Source: Nemophila menziesii (taxonomy: Eukaryota > Streptophyta > Magnoliopsida > Boraginales > Hydrophyllaceae). Taken from it: a stretch of 64,000 bases of DNA. The notes under the pieces are model-generated. The model ran no database searches. It was not told the origin of the DNA and saw only the letters and a list, made by a program, of their open reading frames with translations. The stretch spans positions 8,507,860 to 8,571,859 of the forward strand of contig JARWIR010000023.1 in the NCBI GenBank assembly GCA_029959085.1, given 5' to 3'. This document shows positions 10,913-22,165 of the stretch, piece by piece. Each line of letters starts with the position of its first letter. Position 1 is the first letter of the stretch. The position numbers and the translations under genes were made by a program.

Positions 10913-12224
10913 GTAAAGAGCAAAGCGGTTTGGCGATCTTGGAGAAATCTTTAATAAATCTTCGATAAAATCCTGCGTGACCCAAGAAACTTCTCACTCC
11001 TTTAACAGAAACTGGAGGCGGTAGTGTTTTGATAACTTCAATTTTAGCACGATCAACCTCCATCCCTGCCTTTGAAACTTTATGTCCGAACACAATTCCC
11101 TCTTGAACCATGAAGTGGCATTTTTCCCAATTAAGCACAAGATCTTTTTCTCTACATCTCACAGGGACTTTCTCAAGATTATTCAAACAATCATCAAAAC
11201 TATCTCCAAACACCGAAAAATCATCCATAAAAACCTCCAAATATTTATCAATCATGTCCCAAAATATCGCCATCATGCACCTCTGGAACGTGGCAGGTGC
11301 ATTGCATAAACCAAATGGCATTCTTCTATTAGCAAAAGTTCCAAACGGACATGTAAAAGTTGTTTTGTGTTGATCGAGGGGATCCACACAAATCTGATTA
11401 TAACCTGAATATCCGTCAAGGAAACAATAATATTCTCTCCCTGCAAGTTTGTCTAGCATCTGATCAATGAATGGTAGCGGGAAGTGATCTTTCTTTGTTG
11501 CTTTGTTCAGTCTTCGGTAATCTATGCACACTCGCCACCCCACAACTGGTCTTGATGGTATGGCTTCGCCTTGATCATTAAGGATGGTAGTGATACCTCC
11601 TTTCTTTGGAACACATTGCACTGGACTAACCCAATCACTGCTAGCAATCAGATATACAATTCCTGCGTCTAACAACTTGATAACTTCCTTCCTCACCACT
11701 TCTTTCATAGCTGGCATTAGTCTTCTCTGTCCCTCTATAGATCGCCCACCTTCGTTCTCAAGAATGATTTTGTGTTTGCAAACGGAAGGACTAATTCCCT
11801 TGATGTCGGCAATAGTCCATCCGATTGCTTCTTTGTTTGCACGAAGTACTTGAAGTAGATTCTCCTCTTGAGGACCTGAAAGGTTAGCAGAAATAATATC
11901 AGGCAAAGTTTTATTCGTACCTAGATATGCATAGCGTAGGTGATCTGGAAGTGGTTTTTCTTCAAGAACAGGTGGACATATGATAGATGGTTGTTTCATT
12001 GGTTCAATGTCACCTGGTTCTCGAAGTAGTTCTCGCACATTTGATCCTAATGCAGCAACATCTTCAGGGGGATTCTCGAGTTCCTCTAGTGTTTCAAGTT
12101 CTAAGGCTTCGTCAAGACCATCATCTAAGCTTGCTTCATTGAATACTTCTTGCGCAATTTTTCCGATGACGTCTATTTTGAAGCACTCATCTTTTGACTT
12201 TGGTAATTTCATAGCCTGAAACAC
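10854..12224 (-). pseudogene. pol: E1 reverse transcriptase
   Basis: This lies in the same frame as gag-protease, separated from it only by the two stops at 12312 and 12237. The RT shows WVSPVQCVPKKGG, RVCIDYRRLNKATKKDHFPLP, FLDGYSGYNQI (catalytic Asp near residue 270), RMPFGLCNAPATFQRCM and FMDDFSVFG (catalytic Asp pair near 334-335), then [22 protein letters not shown]. It copies the element RNA into DNA inside the gag particle. The frame is lost after FNFTEE near 10880, where RNase H continues in another frame. The catalytic residues are intact. Confidence 0.88.
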
Positions 12225-12311
12225 ATTGAATCGTATCTATTCGCCTTGTACTCTCATGATCAACTCACCATTCTCAACATCAATTAGTGTACGCCCCGTG
12301 GCTAAGAATGG

Positions 12312-14321
12312 TCAACCCAAGATGATGGGGACATTCTTATCAGCGTCGTAGTCAAGAATAATAAAATCGCAAGGAAAAATAAAAGAGCCAGCTTTAACTA
12401 AAACATCTTCAATTTTACCTATTGGTCGTGAAAGGGAGCGATCCGCCATTTGTAATACCACAGATGTGGGTACTACTTCTCCAATATTAAGCTTCTCGAA
12501 CAGAGATTTAGGCATGAGATTGATGCTCGCGCCTAAATCACATAATGCTTTCCCGGTCCAACTATCTCCAATGCCGATAGGAATTGTAAAACTCCCGGGA
12601 TCTTCTAGCTTTGGTGGCAACTCACTTTGACATATAGCACTGCACTCCCTAGGTAATCCAATTGTTTCCCCAGTCTCTATACTATGCTTGTTGGAGAGAA
12701 TGTCTTTCATGAATTTAAGATAGGTTGGCATTCTTTTGAGGGCTTCAACAAGGGGTATATTAACTTCCAATTTCTTCAACATGTCAATGAACTTCTTGAA
12801 TTCCAGGTCATTGTCCTTCTTTCTGACACGTGAAGGGTATGGTGGTGGAGGGCGTGTATTGAGTTCCACTGGTTTTCTTGTCTTTTCATGTGTCTCGGTT
12901 TGGACACTCTTTGGTTTAACTACCTCCTCGATTGTATCTTTGATTATTTCTTCCCCCCTTTGTTCTGGAATAGGGATTGGGTCTTGTTCTGGTTCTGGTC
13001 TTGGTGGAGGTAGTTGTTTTCCACTTCGCAACTCAACTGCATGGCAAGAATCGTCTCTAGGAGCAATAGTATCACTTGGGAGTTGCCCTTTCGGCCGATT
13101 TTGTAATGAACTCGCCAGATGTGATATAGTATGCTCTAGTTGCTTGATAATCTTCTCTTGGGTTTGAACTTTCTGTTGGCTTTGATTCATTTTATTTTCA
13201 ACTGTTTGCATTAATTTAGCCATACTCGAAGTCAAGCACTGGAGTTGTTCTTGTTTTGCCAATTGCATTGATTGTTTAAGTGGATCTTTCTTTGGTTCTT
13301 GACAAATTCTCTCAATAATGGGTGTCTTTTTCTGAATAGGTTGTGGTGGATTATAAGATTGAGGTTGGGGTTTATGATAAGTCTCTTGCTTTCTGACCCA
13401 ACTCTTTTGCTGTGGGGGTTGTTGATAATTAGTGTAGCTGTCTTGAGGATAATCATAACCATTAGAATAATAGTTATCTTGAGGATATTGAACGGAAGCT
13501 AATGCTGGATTGTTCATACACCCTTCCCACACGTGATTTCTTGATCCACAACCAGGACACAAAGGAATTGTGCGTACCGTATTCACCTGAGCAATTGTTC
13601 GGGCTTGTTCTTGTAGTTCTTCGAGTTGTTTAGCCAATTCCTTAAGCTTCAGAGATTCTGAATTGTTTTCTTTTACTGTTCTCTTTGGCCAACTTCTCTC
13701 GTTCTCAAGAATTCTTTCCATCCCCAAATCAGCTTCTTCAGGATCTAGCAACATAAAACCTGCGTTTCCCAACAAATCAGCTTTCTCTCTTGATTTATCA
13801 TTAAGGTCTCCATAAAACAAGGTTAAATAATATTCCGGCGAGGATCGATGATATGGACATCTCGCCTTCTTTTCTGTAAATCGTAACCATGCTTCACCCA
13901 AACTCTCGTCGTCTTTCTGTATAAATTGTTCAAGCTCCAACATATCTTTTAAACGTCTACTAACCAGATAGAAACGGTCTAGGAATCTTGCTTGAAGCTT
14001 GTCCCAATCTGGAATAATATGAGGGTACTGGGTATCATACCAATTGCTTGCACATCCGGTCAAGAAGAACTGGAACATCAGGTAATATACTTGCTCCCTA
14101 GTAACTCCTCTTACGATATAAGCATCACAGATCTGCATGAATTTCTGAATATATCGGATCGGATCTTGATGTGCAACTCCGCTGAATAATCCATGAGATG
14201 CAAATTGAGTTAGCATCCCTGGATCAGGTTCAAATTTAGCAGCTTGGATTTCTGGAGCGCGTATTCCTCGTGGCTCCACTCTGAACTCGATGGGTTGCTC
14301 AAGTCTCCTTGGGTTCTCCAT
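12312..14321 (-). pseudogene. gag: E1 gag-protease, ending in a nonsense codon
   Basis: Starts at ATG 14321 (MENPRRLEQPIEFRVEP) about 100 bp after the primer site. The gag domain covers residues about 60-190 (DPIRYIQKFMQICDAY, WDKLQARFLDRFY, GEAWLRFTEKKARCPYH); a CCHC knuckle CPGCGSRNHVWEGC is near residue 255; a Gln/Lys-rich coiled stretch follows; the aspartic protease has D-L-G near residue 595 (ALCDLGASINLMPKSLFEKL). Gag packages the RNA and protease cuts the polyprotein. The frame ends at TGA 12312-12314, exactly where E3 has the Arg of ILGRPFLAT, so this is probably CGA to TGA. The same frame continues into RT after a second stop (TAG 12237-12239). Confidence 0.88.
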
Positions 14322-14423
14322 CTGTTAATTAACTCTGAAAAACAAAAACTAAAACAAAAAGCGTAAAATAGAACTAACTAAAAATAAAAGCACGAGATAT
14401 ATGCACAAGGACTAACGATGTAG

Positions 14424-14441
14424 TCCCCGGCAGCGACGCCA
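14424..14441 (-). other. E1 primer-binding site (tRNA-Asp)
   Basis: On the plus strand TCCCCGGCAGCGACGCCA matches the 3' end of plant tRNA-Asp (TCCCCGGCAACGGCGCCA) at 16 of 18 positions and lies six bases inside the LTR. tRNA-Asp priming is usual for Athila-type elements. Confidence 0.8.
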
Positions 14442-14447
14442 AAAACT

Positions 14448-15861
14448 TGGTGGGCCTAGGGTGTGATAAAATAAGATATAAATAAAGTGCAAAAACACCC
14501 TAGAACTACACGGTTCTGCAAGTATACAGATCGTATGCAAGTTTTAGATTAAGATTTGTTCCGCAGAGACTACGAAGGTTAGAGGAATCTTATGCAAATA
14601 TCAAGTGTAATAACTTAAAGGTAGAACAACTAAACGCAAATAAAAGTAAAAACAAATAAAGATGTTTGTTTGATTTTCTGATTAACTAAATTAAACTAAG
14701 AAGTAAAAGACTAAAAACTAAATATGAAAGAGAAGAATATGAGAATATAGCTTGAGCTATTAGCATGAAATCCCCACTAGTTTTGCCGTTCTAAACATGT
14801 AAGGGTGAATTATGTAGTATTTCCCTAATCGGTTCCAATTCGCTATCGGTAGTTTAAAATAGGATTTACCTGTGTCAATAAGGCTTCCTAAGCAAAATTT
14901 TCCTGTAATTGGTAAATAGTCACAAGAACTAAACCATAGTGATTATCTTGCTAGGTTGGGTTGTTAGATCAGACCTAATACTAGACGTTATGCGCTAAAC
15001 ATGCAATTAAACACCGTTGTCAATGGTGACCTAATTACTAGATGGTAATTCTAATGGCTGCAGTCCACAAGAACACAGAATATAAATCCAAACACATAAA
15101 CAGAGAATAAAAACTATAATTCTATTTAAAATATTGAATTCCCAAATTAGATAGATGTCAATCAAAACTAGGGTTCATACATTAATGCTAAAACTCAAGC
15201 CAAAGAAATTTAGTTCATGAAAGAAAAGAAAGAAATTACAAAATTAAAGGTAGAAGAAGACATTGTTGATGAACAGCTCCTTCCAGACTTCTCTCTTGTG
15301 TTGTATGCTTCCTCTTGGCTTAAGGTTTTACCAAGGATGATTTAAGAGTGTTAAGAGGCTGTATTTATAGTGTATAGGTTGACCTAATTCGTTTTCTTGG
15401 AGATAACTCTAAGTAACAGACTCCTGGCCTAACTCAAATTCGTAAGGAAATAAAGATAAACACTGCTGGACCGTTTTGAGCATATCTCCTTCGTTATTGG
15501 TCGGCTTATTTCTTAGGTAAAAACCCACATCTTTGGACGTGTGCTGCAGAAATTCAGATTAGGCAGCTTTTCCTTTATCATGTTTTTAGCCTTTGTTTCC
15601 TTATCTCCAATTTCCATGCAAATCTCTTTCCATAAGTTGTAGTCTTTGACTTGGACTCTAATTAATCTCCATAATTATCTTTAAAGCTTCACACTAAACA
15701 AACAATTAAACCCAATATGCTCTAAAAATATTATGTTACTAAATCAAGACTCAAAATAGGAAAGTGCACTAAACTAAGCTAAAATCAACCTATAAACTAA
15801 TAAATAAGCCTAAAATGATGTCTCAGAAGTATATTTTATTATCACAAATGAGGAGACATCA
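14448..15861 (-). repeat. E1 5' LTR (right)
   Basis: 1414 bp, next to the primer site. The promoter and start of transcription should lie in this LTR; a TATA-like string TATAAATA occurs on the minus strand near 15361-15368 (plus strand TGTATTTATAGTG), but I cannot say that it is used. The same string is in the other LTR near 5531. Confidence 0.9.
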
Positions 15862-15866
15862 ATATC

Positions 15867-16256
15867 ACCGGCTTCGAACGTGAGACTGGAAAAGGGCGAT
15901 ATCAGTTTACATGAACTAACGCCACATAGCGCAGCTTTTGATATTAATCTGGGCTCTGAGACAAAGGGAACAAGCCTCCTAACAACTAATATGATTGAGA
16001 ACCCTGCCTTTCTAACTGATTTGGAGAGTGAGGATGCTCGAATGGTAGAACAGAAGGATCCTCCATGTTCGGAGGGGGCGTTGCCATTAATTTCATCTGA
16101 GGAGCGTGCAATCTTGATCACAGGGTATGACCCCGACTCCTAACATTGATGTTAATTCCTTAACTGCTGCAGGTACTGATCTTACTGAGGATAAAACTGA
16201 TGAGGCTCTGCACATGAAGCGCGCCATCGCGGAGGAGGTAACGCGAGGTAAGGCAC
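15867..16256 (+). pseudogene. LINE A ORF1, middle piece (between E1 and E2)
   Basis: This 390-bp island between two LTR elements continues ORF1 in phase with 4313-4617 (SPASNVRLEKGDISLHEL and on) to a TAA at 16141-16143. A second frame takes over from ATG 16127 (MTPTPNIDVNSLTAAGTD) and runs without a stop to 16256, where the single base left over completes a codon with 23924-23925. One frameshift therefore lies between about 16100 and 16140. No known domain is visible. Confidence 0.75.
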
Positions 16257-18009
16257 TGGTGGGTCCTAGGGTTTTATAAAATTAAGTGCAAAAATAAAGG
16301 AACCACAATTACCGCAAGTGTACGGTTGTCCAAGTAATACTCCGACAAGTCGGGTTTCGTTCTCAGGGATTGGACTGGTATAACCCAAGTGTTCAATAAA
16401 CAAGTAGTAGTAATTGCAAATACAGAAAATAAAAGATGAGAAATATTTATTTGGTTTTTATATTAATCCTAAGAATGTATGAAAATAAATAACTGAAAAT
16501 AAATACTAAAGGACTAGATGAAGATATGAGCTATACTTGAGTCTCGCTAGGAATCCACTTAATCAATATAATCTATGCTATGTTTAAGGGTAGAATTGGA
16601 ATTATAATATTAGTCGGGACTCTAATATCTCCTAGCCCCCTGTCGGGTGGACCTAGAAGCTATCCTAAAGTATCGTAAACACCTGCATGGTCGAATATGG
16701 CTTTTCGGATGATATGATTTTACCTCTTTGGCTATGTAACTAGTTAAGCCTGTCGGTCAATAACGGACATTACACGGGTATTACGTAGATCTGTATTCAA
16801 ACCCCCCTGTCGGATGATCACTTCGCCACTAAAGTGAATAGCCCGAATACTAAAATCTATTTCTAGTTGTACGGAAAAGAAATAGTGATTAAAACAAAAT
16901 AATATCCAATATCTAAGACCTAATTCAATTTAAATCATAACAATCCCAAATTCAAAACATAAATTCAATTAATTAGGGTTCATCCCTTTATTGCGATTCT
17001 CAAGTAATTAAGGTTTAGCTCATATTGAAAGTAAAAACTGTAAAGAAATTAATAATATACATGTCCTAATAACAGAAATAAAATAAGAACCTAGATAGAG
17101 GAATTGGCTTGAACTGTTGTTGGAGATATAGACAGTCTCCAGCTTCTGCTCTTGCTTCCGCCTCTTGACGCTCTCTCTAAGGATGTATATATTGAATGAA
17201 TTATGAGAGGTACTGAATAATGAGGTCTAAGGGGTGTATTTATAGGTGTTGGTAGACCCTAGGTCGAAATTGCTTGGAGTGGAAGACAAGTCAAGGACTC
17301 TCAAATTCGTAGCTCTAAAAGATAAGATTCTGCTGATTTGATTTGGTCATATCTTTTTCAATACTTATTCGTTTGAGAAGTTCCAATATATGAAACTGCT
17401 TGTCTTGGAAAGCTCTTTCTATTGGTGCAGACCATTCGTCAGAATCCATGCCAATCTTTAATTATGATTTAATCTCTAAAACGTGGCTGGATTTTCAGAT
17501 TTCAAAAGGCAGCTTTATCTTTTCCTCCTTTGAATAAATCTTTCCTAAATCTTCTTATTTCCATGTAAATCTTCTTTCCTTTCATCTTTATCTTGACTTG
17601 GCCTCTAAGTAATTACCATTTATCTTTTAAAGCTTCACATTAAATAAATAATTAAACCGCATATGTTTAAAAAGAATAAATCAATAAATCAAGAAAACGA
17701 AATAGGAAAGTGTACTCTAAAAATAGAAACTCGACTCAAAATTATTTCCTAACACTCTAAAATACACTAAGACTTTATTCTCGCTTCTTCTCCTTGGATT
17801 GGTCTTTCATGAAATTCAAGAACCAATTAACTTTGCATTAAAAATAGTCAAATTTACGCACAAAAGCTTAGATTCTGCAAATAGTTAATTTCCAAGGGGA
17901 GAAAGCGTAATATGATCAATTAAGCCTAAAAGTCTATCAAATAAGTCATTTATTCACCTAAAAGGATGTCTCCAATGGGATAAGAATTAAAACAAATAGG
18001 GAGACATCA
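16257..18009 (-). repeat. E2 3' LTR (left)
   Basis: 1753 bp, TGATGTCTCC...CCACCA on the minus strand. The U3 end (17965-18009) holds a 9-bp inverted repeat GATGTCTCC / GGAGACATC. The polypurine tract (sense TTTGAGTTTGGGGTCT) lies at 18010-18025. Confidence 0.92.
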
Positions 18010-19453
18010 AGACCCCAAACTCAAACCTTTGTCGTCCCGACAAAGTAAAATAAAAACAAAGGCCTTTTAGGTGAATGCAGAAGGTAGAATCTAGAAAATA
18101 ATCCCAAGGCAAAACTTAAAAAAAATCTCATATAGTCTAATCTAGGAATTAATATACACCTACACTTATCATGCAAAATCAAATACAAAACAATATCAAT
18201 CCAAAATTAATTTCACAATGCTAGAAGGTTACGCTTATTACTTATCTCAAGATGGTGGCTATAGGGTGTTCCTCGATCTTTACATGCTTTGAATTTTTCC
18301 ACTTATGATAATCCCTATTAACTCACTGTGCATCTAGGAATCACGAGGTCTTTACGGTTTTAGCGTAGGCTTAAGGACGGTATGGTATGTATATTTGGTA
18401 AATTTGAAGTGAGCTTTTGGCTCTCTCCTCACTTACCATCAACAAAACTGTCCAAGAGCTTGAGTTTACACTCGAATAACGTTCTCACTCAACCCAATTG
18501 ACGCGCTTAATTAGCGTCCCCAAATCAACCCAATAAGTACTAAGGATGATTCACCTAAAAATTTCCACTTTGCCGGTCCGAATATGTATACTTTTTTCAA
18601 ATCATTCGTTTTTTCTTTTCTTTACTTATAGATATGACTCTCTTTATGATGTTGAGATATCATGCTATTTTTCATTGTTATGCCTATTCATAACTGGAGC
18701 TCGAAGCTTCTTTTCCATTCACTATTACCCCGACAAAGAGTTACAATATAATAAACCTGTGAATCATCATCAAATAAATCACAAAGCATCATTGATAAGC
18801 TCAAAAATCCCAACCCAATGATAAATTCCCATATAGTGGACCCACCACCCCAAACTCAAGCTCAAGACAGGAAGTCTCAGGATCGTGATTCAAGTGCGGG
18901 TCATATGGTCATGCCTAACAATCTAAAGGGAAATTGGCTTATAATGTGGCGACAAAAGAAAGGCTTAAAGGCTAAAAATTTGTCTACGAAGGATAAATTA
19001 ATTTAGGGATAAACAGCCAAAAAGGATTCAAAGGGCTAACAAAGAACTGCCTCTATCATCTTCCTATTTACACAACTTGTCTCTAGTTCATACCTAAGTG
19101 GGTTCTCCACTCATTTAGATCTCACGTTCTACAAACCACCTATTATCCTTAAGCACAAGTTTACTTCTTTTGCATTGTTCATTAATTTTTCCTATCAATT
19201 ATCTCAAATTTGCATGCACTCAAAGTACGTTTTACACTAACTCCTAAAGTCAACTATTTTCTATCATAAATTTATAAAAATCATGCTTGATGGGGGTATT
19301 TAAAATACTCTACAACTCTACAGTCAAAACATTCCTCAAACTAAATAAAAAAAAAACAGTAAAACACATAAAATTGGGATGAGGCAACGAACCCCACCCC
19401 AAACTCAAAAATGAGTTGTGTCCCCACGACTCGAAAAAGACTCAAGAAAGCAA
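18010..19453 (-). other. E2 non-coding 3' region with conserved blocks
   Basis: About 1.4 kb without a gene. Shared blocks: hairpin 19413-19432 (sense GAGTCGTG, GGGA, CACAACTC, one mismatch), polypurine-like words near 19395 and 18850, TTTGTCGGGG (18730-18740), CCGGCAAAGTGGA (about 18566-18580) and hairpin 18409-18436 (AAGTGAG...CTCACTT). Confidence 0.6.
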
Positions 19454-19800
19454 TTAAACAATTAAAACAAATAAGAAAGGGATAGGAAAACGTATCTGAA
19501 CCAGCACGAAGCTGGTTTCCATGGTTGTGTGTAGGTTGAGCTCCTTGGTTGCGTGGGTGGCATGTTGAAAATTGCTCACTTCACGTAATATGATTTGCAT
19601 AAGCTCCAACTCTTTTGTGATTTTCCTATTGGTTTCAATCACCTCTTCATGATTATCCTCCAAAGTTTCCATTCTTCCAACTACATCTTTCAACACCCAA
19701 AAGTAGTACAAGGTTCTTCAACTTCTTCTTCTTCTTCATGGTATTCTTGACCTTCCAATCTTCGACATCTCAATGGACCCCAAACTCAAAACTTCAAATA
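19454..19800 (-). pseudogene. E2 third-ORF remnant with a coiled coil
   Basis: On the minus strand a Glu-rich run (about 19736-19720) leads into LKDVVGRMETLEDNHEEVIE and TNRKITKELELMQIILREVS, a heptad-like coil of about 45 residues, with a frameshift just before it. It occupies the place of the third ORF of E1. It overlaps a 7-bp-stem hairpin at 19499-19517. Confidence 0.4.
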
Positions 19801-20157
19801 ATCAAAAAACTAGAGAGGAGATTTGAAATTTGATGTTTTGAGGATTTGTAATGAAGTATTTTGGTGTTATATGAGATGAGTAACGAATATGTAATGGCTT
19901 GGGGAAGGTTTAATAAATAGGATTGAAGCTTTGATGAAGAGGCTTAAGGTTAAAGGAGAAGATTTCTTGATGTTCTTGAAGGATTGTGGTGTTGGATGTG
20001 TGTTTGGAATGGATTAGGAGGAAGGATTTAATGTTCTTGGGTGTTGTAGTGGTCTTTGTGCAGGTATATAAGGGTTAAGTTCTGGAAAATTCGTATTGGG
20101 GAAAGCTAGGGTTTGATCTTGACAAGGTAAGAAGTTGAATGGGCCTCAAACTCCTCA

Positions 20158-20500
20158 CAAACCGCCATGGCGCGGTGCACCGGACCTAAGCCGCGGTGTA
20201 CCGCAGCTTCTGTTGTTTTGTTTTTTCGTCTCTGCCAAGAACCCGTGATATATACCCCGTGGCACGGGCTTTTGCTACTATTCAATATATCTTCTCCGTC
20301 CAAAAACCCGCGGTACCTAACCCGTGGTACGGGTTTTTCCCTCCTGCGGTATACCGGACATCTCACGCGGGATACCGGACCGCGCATCAAATTTTTTTTT
20401 TTTACTTCTGTATAAAACCCGCGGTAGTAACCCGTGACACGTGTTCTCTTCCTGCGGTATACCGAGGTTTTGGGGCGGTATACCGGACCTCGCGCCGAAT
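20158..20500 (-). repeat. E2 GC-rich palindrome array
   Basis: Motifs include CGCGGTGCACCGG, CCGCGGTGTACCGC, CCGTGGCACGGG, CCCGCGGTACC, CCCGTGGTACGGG, and GCGGTATACCG three times (20344, 20455, 20475 region). It lies between the main ORF and the coiled-coil remnant, at the position of the arrays in E1 and E3-E5. Confidence 0.7.
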
Positions 20501-20697
20501 TTTTTCCTTGAATTTCTTCTTTTGTTTCCTAGCACCCCAAACAATTCCTGCACTAATAACACACTACCTTTCTCATTTCTTTTAAAATTAGAAACTAAAA
20601 CTCGACACTAATTTAGAATTATACACTAGGAATTGAAAAACATATAGCGAATTAAACATGGGTTGTCTCCCAAGAAGCACTTTTGTTTATTACGTCT

Positions 20698-22001
20698 TTA
20701 AGTTCGACGCGTTACCTTCCATGAAGATGGTATTGAGGCCCTTGCGGTTCTCCTCCGCTTGAATCCACCTCTTCCTTGACATGTAAGCTTAAGAACTCTC
20801 CCACCTCGAATGTTATTTAATCGATCTTTGAAAGGGGGTGGGTAAGTACTTCGTTTCGCCTTTTTATTTTCACGACGAAACTCATTTTCCCCCACACAAT
20901 AGTAGATGACCGTTTTCCACGGTATAAGCTCACGTTTATTCCTCATTTCAATCTCATATTCCTCCTTAAAATGTGGTGGGTAGGTGCTCCTCCTTGCCGC
21001 TTTACTCTCACGGTGCGGCACCTTGCTTGTATGGCACATATCTGAACTTTGTGGTGGTGGAGGTGATTCGAATTTCTCAGCTCTATTCTCTTTCATGATT
21101 CGGGGTAGAGATGGTAATTGGTGAACTTTTTGTGGTGGAGATTCAACTTCTGTTTTAGCATGAACCTTGAATTCTTCAATTGATTCTCCGACCACTTCAG
21201 ATTCGTCTTCGGTGTCAACCCAATCTTCCACTATTACCTCGTCATATTTTTGTTGTGGAATCTCTATAACCTCGATCACCACCTCTTCTCGGTTGTGTTC
21301 TGTATTTTGATCATGTGCATACATCATAGGAATAGCAATCTCTGTGTTAACTTCTAGGAATTGCGTTGCTACTCCTTCTTCTACCATGCTAACATGATTG
21401 TCAACCACATGGTGGTCTTCTTTTATAATCGGAACGGTGGTCGTATCACTATCACTAACATTGTCTTTCAACATTTTCTCCTCAATTACTTCTTCCAGTT
21501 CATAAGATTTGCTACTGCTTTTGGCGAGTTGGGAAGCCAGATCATCTAGCATCTGATTTATTCTTTCAAGTCTAGCATTGCCTCTTGCCTTTTGCTCTTG
21601 ATCTCTTCCCATGATTTTCTCTTCGTCACGACATTCGAATGTGGGGTTTTCATAAGACTTGCTTTTGCTCTTGGCAAAGTCATGAGAATTATATTCGGAA
21701 CCCCTTTCTAGCAACCGTTCTCTTTTTGCACTACGTTCCTCGCTCTCAAGTGGTATTTAGAAATTGTTTCATTCAAATAGGCAAGAGTTATTTGTGGAGG
21801 TTGTTGAATGCTCCATCTTTGATCTTGTTGATAGTGATACGGCGATTGTTGTTGATTACTCCCGATCCATTGGTTGTTCCAATTTTGCTCTTGCGGGTGT
21901 TGATAAGGTTGTTGGTAGAAGTTACTACCCCATTGCTGTTGTCCCGAAGAGTCTTCCCAATAATCATATGGATCGGGATCTAGGTAATGTCCTCTATACA
22001 T
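20698..22001 (-). pseudogene. E2 single ORF, Gln/Tyr-rich start and repeated STYPP motifs, one frameshift
   Basis: Starts at ATG 22001 (MYRGHYLDPDPYDYWEDSSG), continues Gln/Tyr/Trp-rich, then shifts frame near 21750 (…SKY to LESEERSAKRERLLERGSEY) and runs to 20698, about 430 codons in all. The N-terminus recalls the Gln/Tyr-rich stretch after the zinc knuckle of E1 gag. The middle is acidic; the C-terminal part contains ARRSTYPPHFKEEYE and KRSTYPPPFKDRLN about 50 residues apart, then a basic end (GGFKRRRTARAS). There is no gag core, zinc knuckle, protease, RT or integrase. I infer a decayed or specialised gag remnant; its function is unknown. Confidence 0.6.
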
Positions 22002-22140
22002 CTTTCAATAAAATCTCTTGATCATTACCTAAATAAAGAACCTGTAAAAACAAAACAAAACAAAGACAAGCGTAAAACTGCAAAAAAAAATAAGCAATTA
22101 AAACTACTTAAAGATTAAACACCGGGGTCACACGCTGCAA

Positions 22141-22158
22141 TCCCCGGCAGCGGCGCCA
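22141..22158 (-). other. E2 primer-binding site (tRNA-Asp)
   Basis: TCCCCGGCAGCGGCGCCA on the plus strand matches the 3' end of plant tRNA-Asp at 17 of 18 positions. Confidence 0.85.
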
Positions 22159-22165
22159 AAAACCT

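Larger units (their letters stand above)
4618..15861 (-). mobile_element. E1: Athila-lineage gypsy LTR retrotransposon with gag-pol, inserted in LINE A
   Basis: The element is 11,244 bp, flanked by the perfect duplication ATATC (4613-4617 and 15862-15866). Reading on the minus strand: 5' LTR 15861-14448, primer site 14441-14424, gag-protease 14321-12312, RT to integrase 12224-9064, a GC-rich palindrome array near 8850-8465, a short third ORF 8116-7634, about 1.5 kb of non-coding DNA, polypurine tract just right of 6108, 3' LTR 6108-4618. It is the only element here with a full set of enzyme domains and may represent the type that drives the others, although it is itself broken. The LTRs differ at about 2.2% of sites by eye plus a 77-bp deletion. 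Confidence 0.92.
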
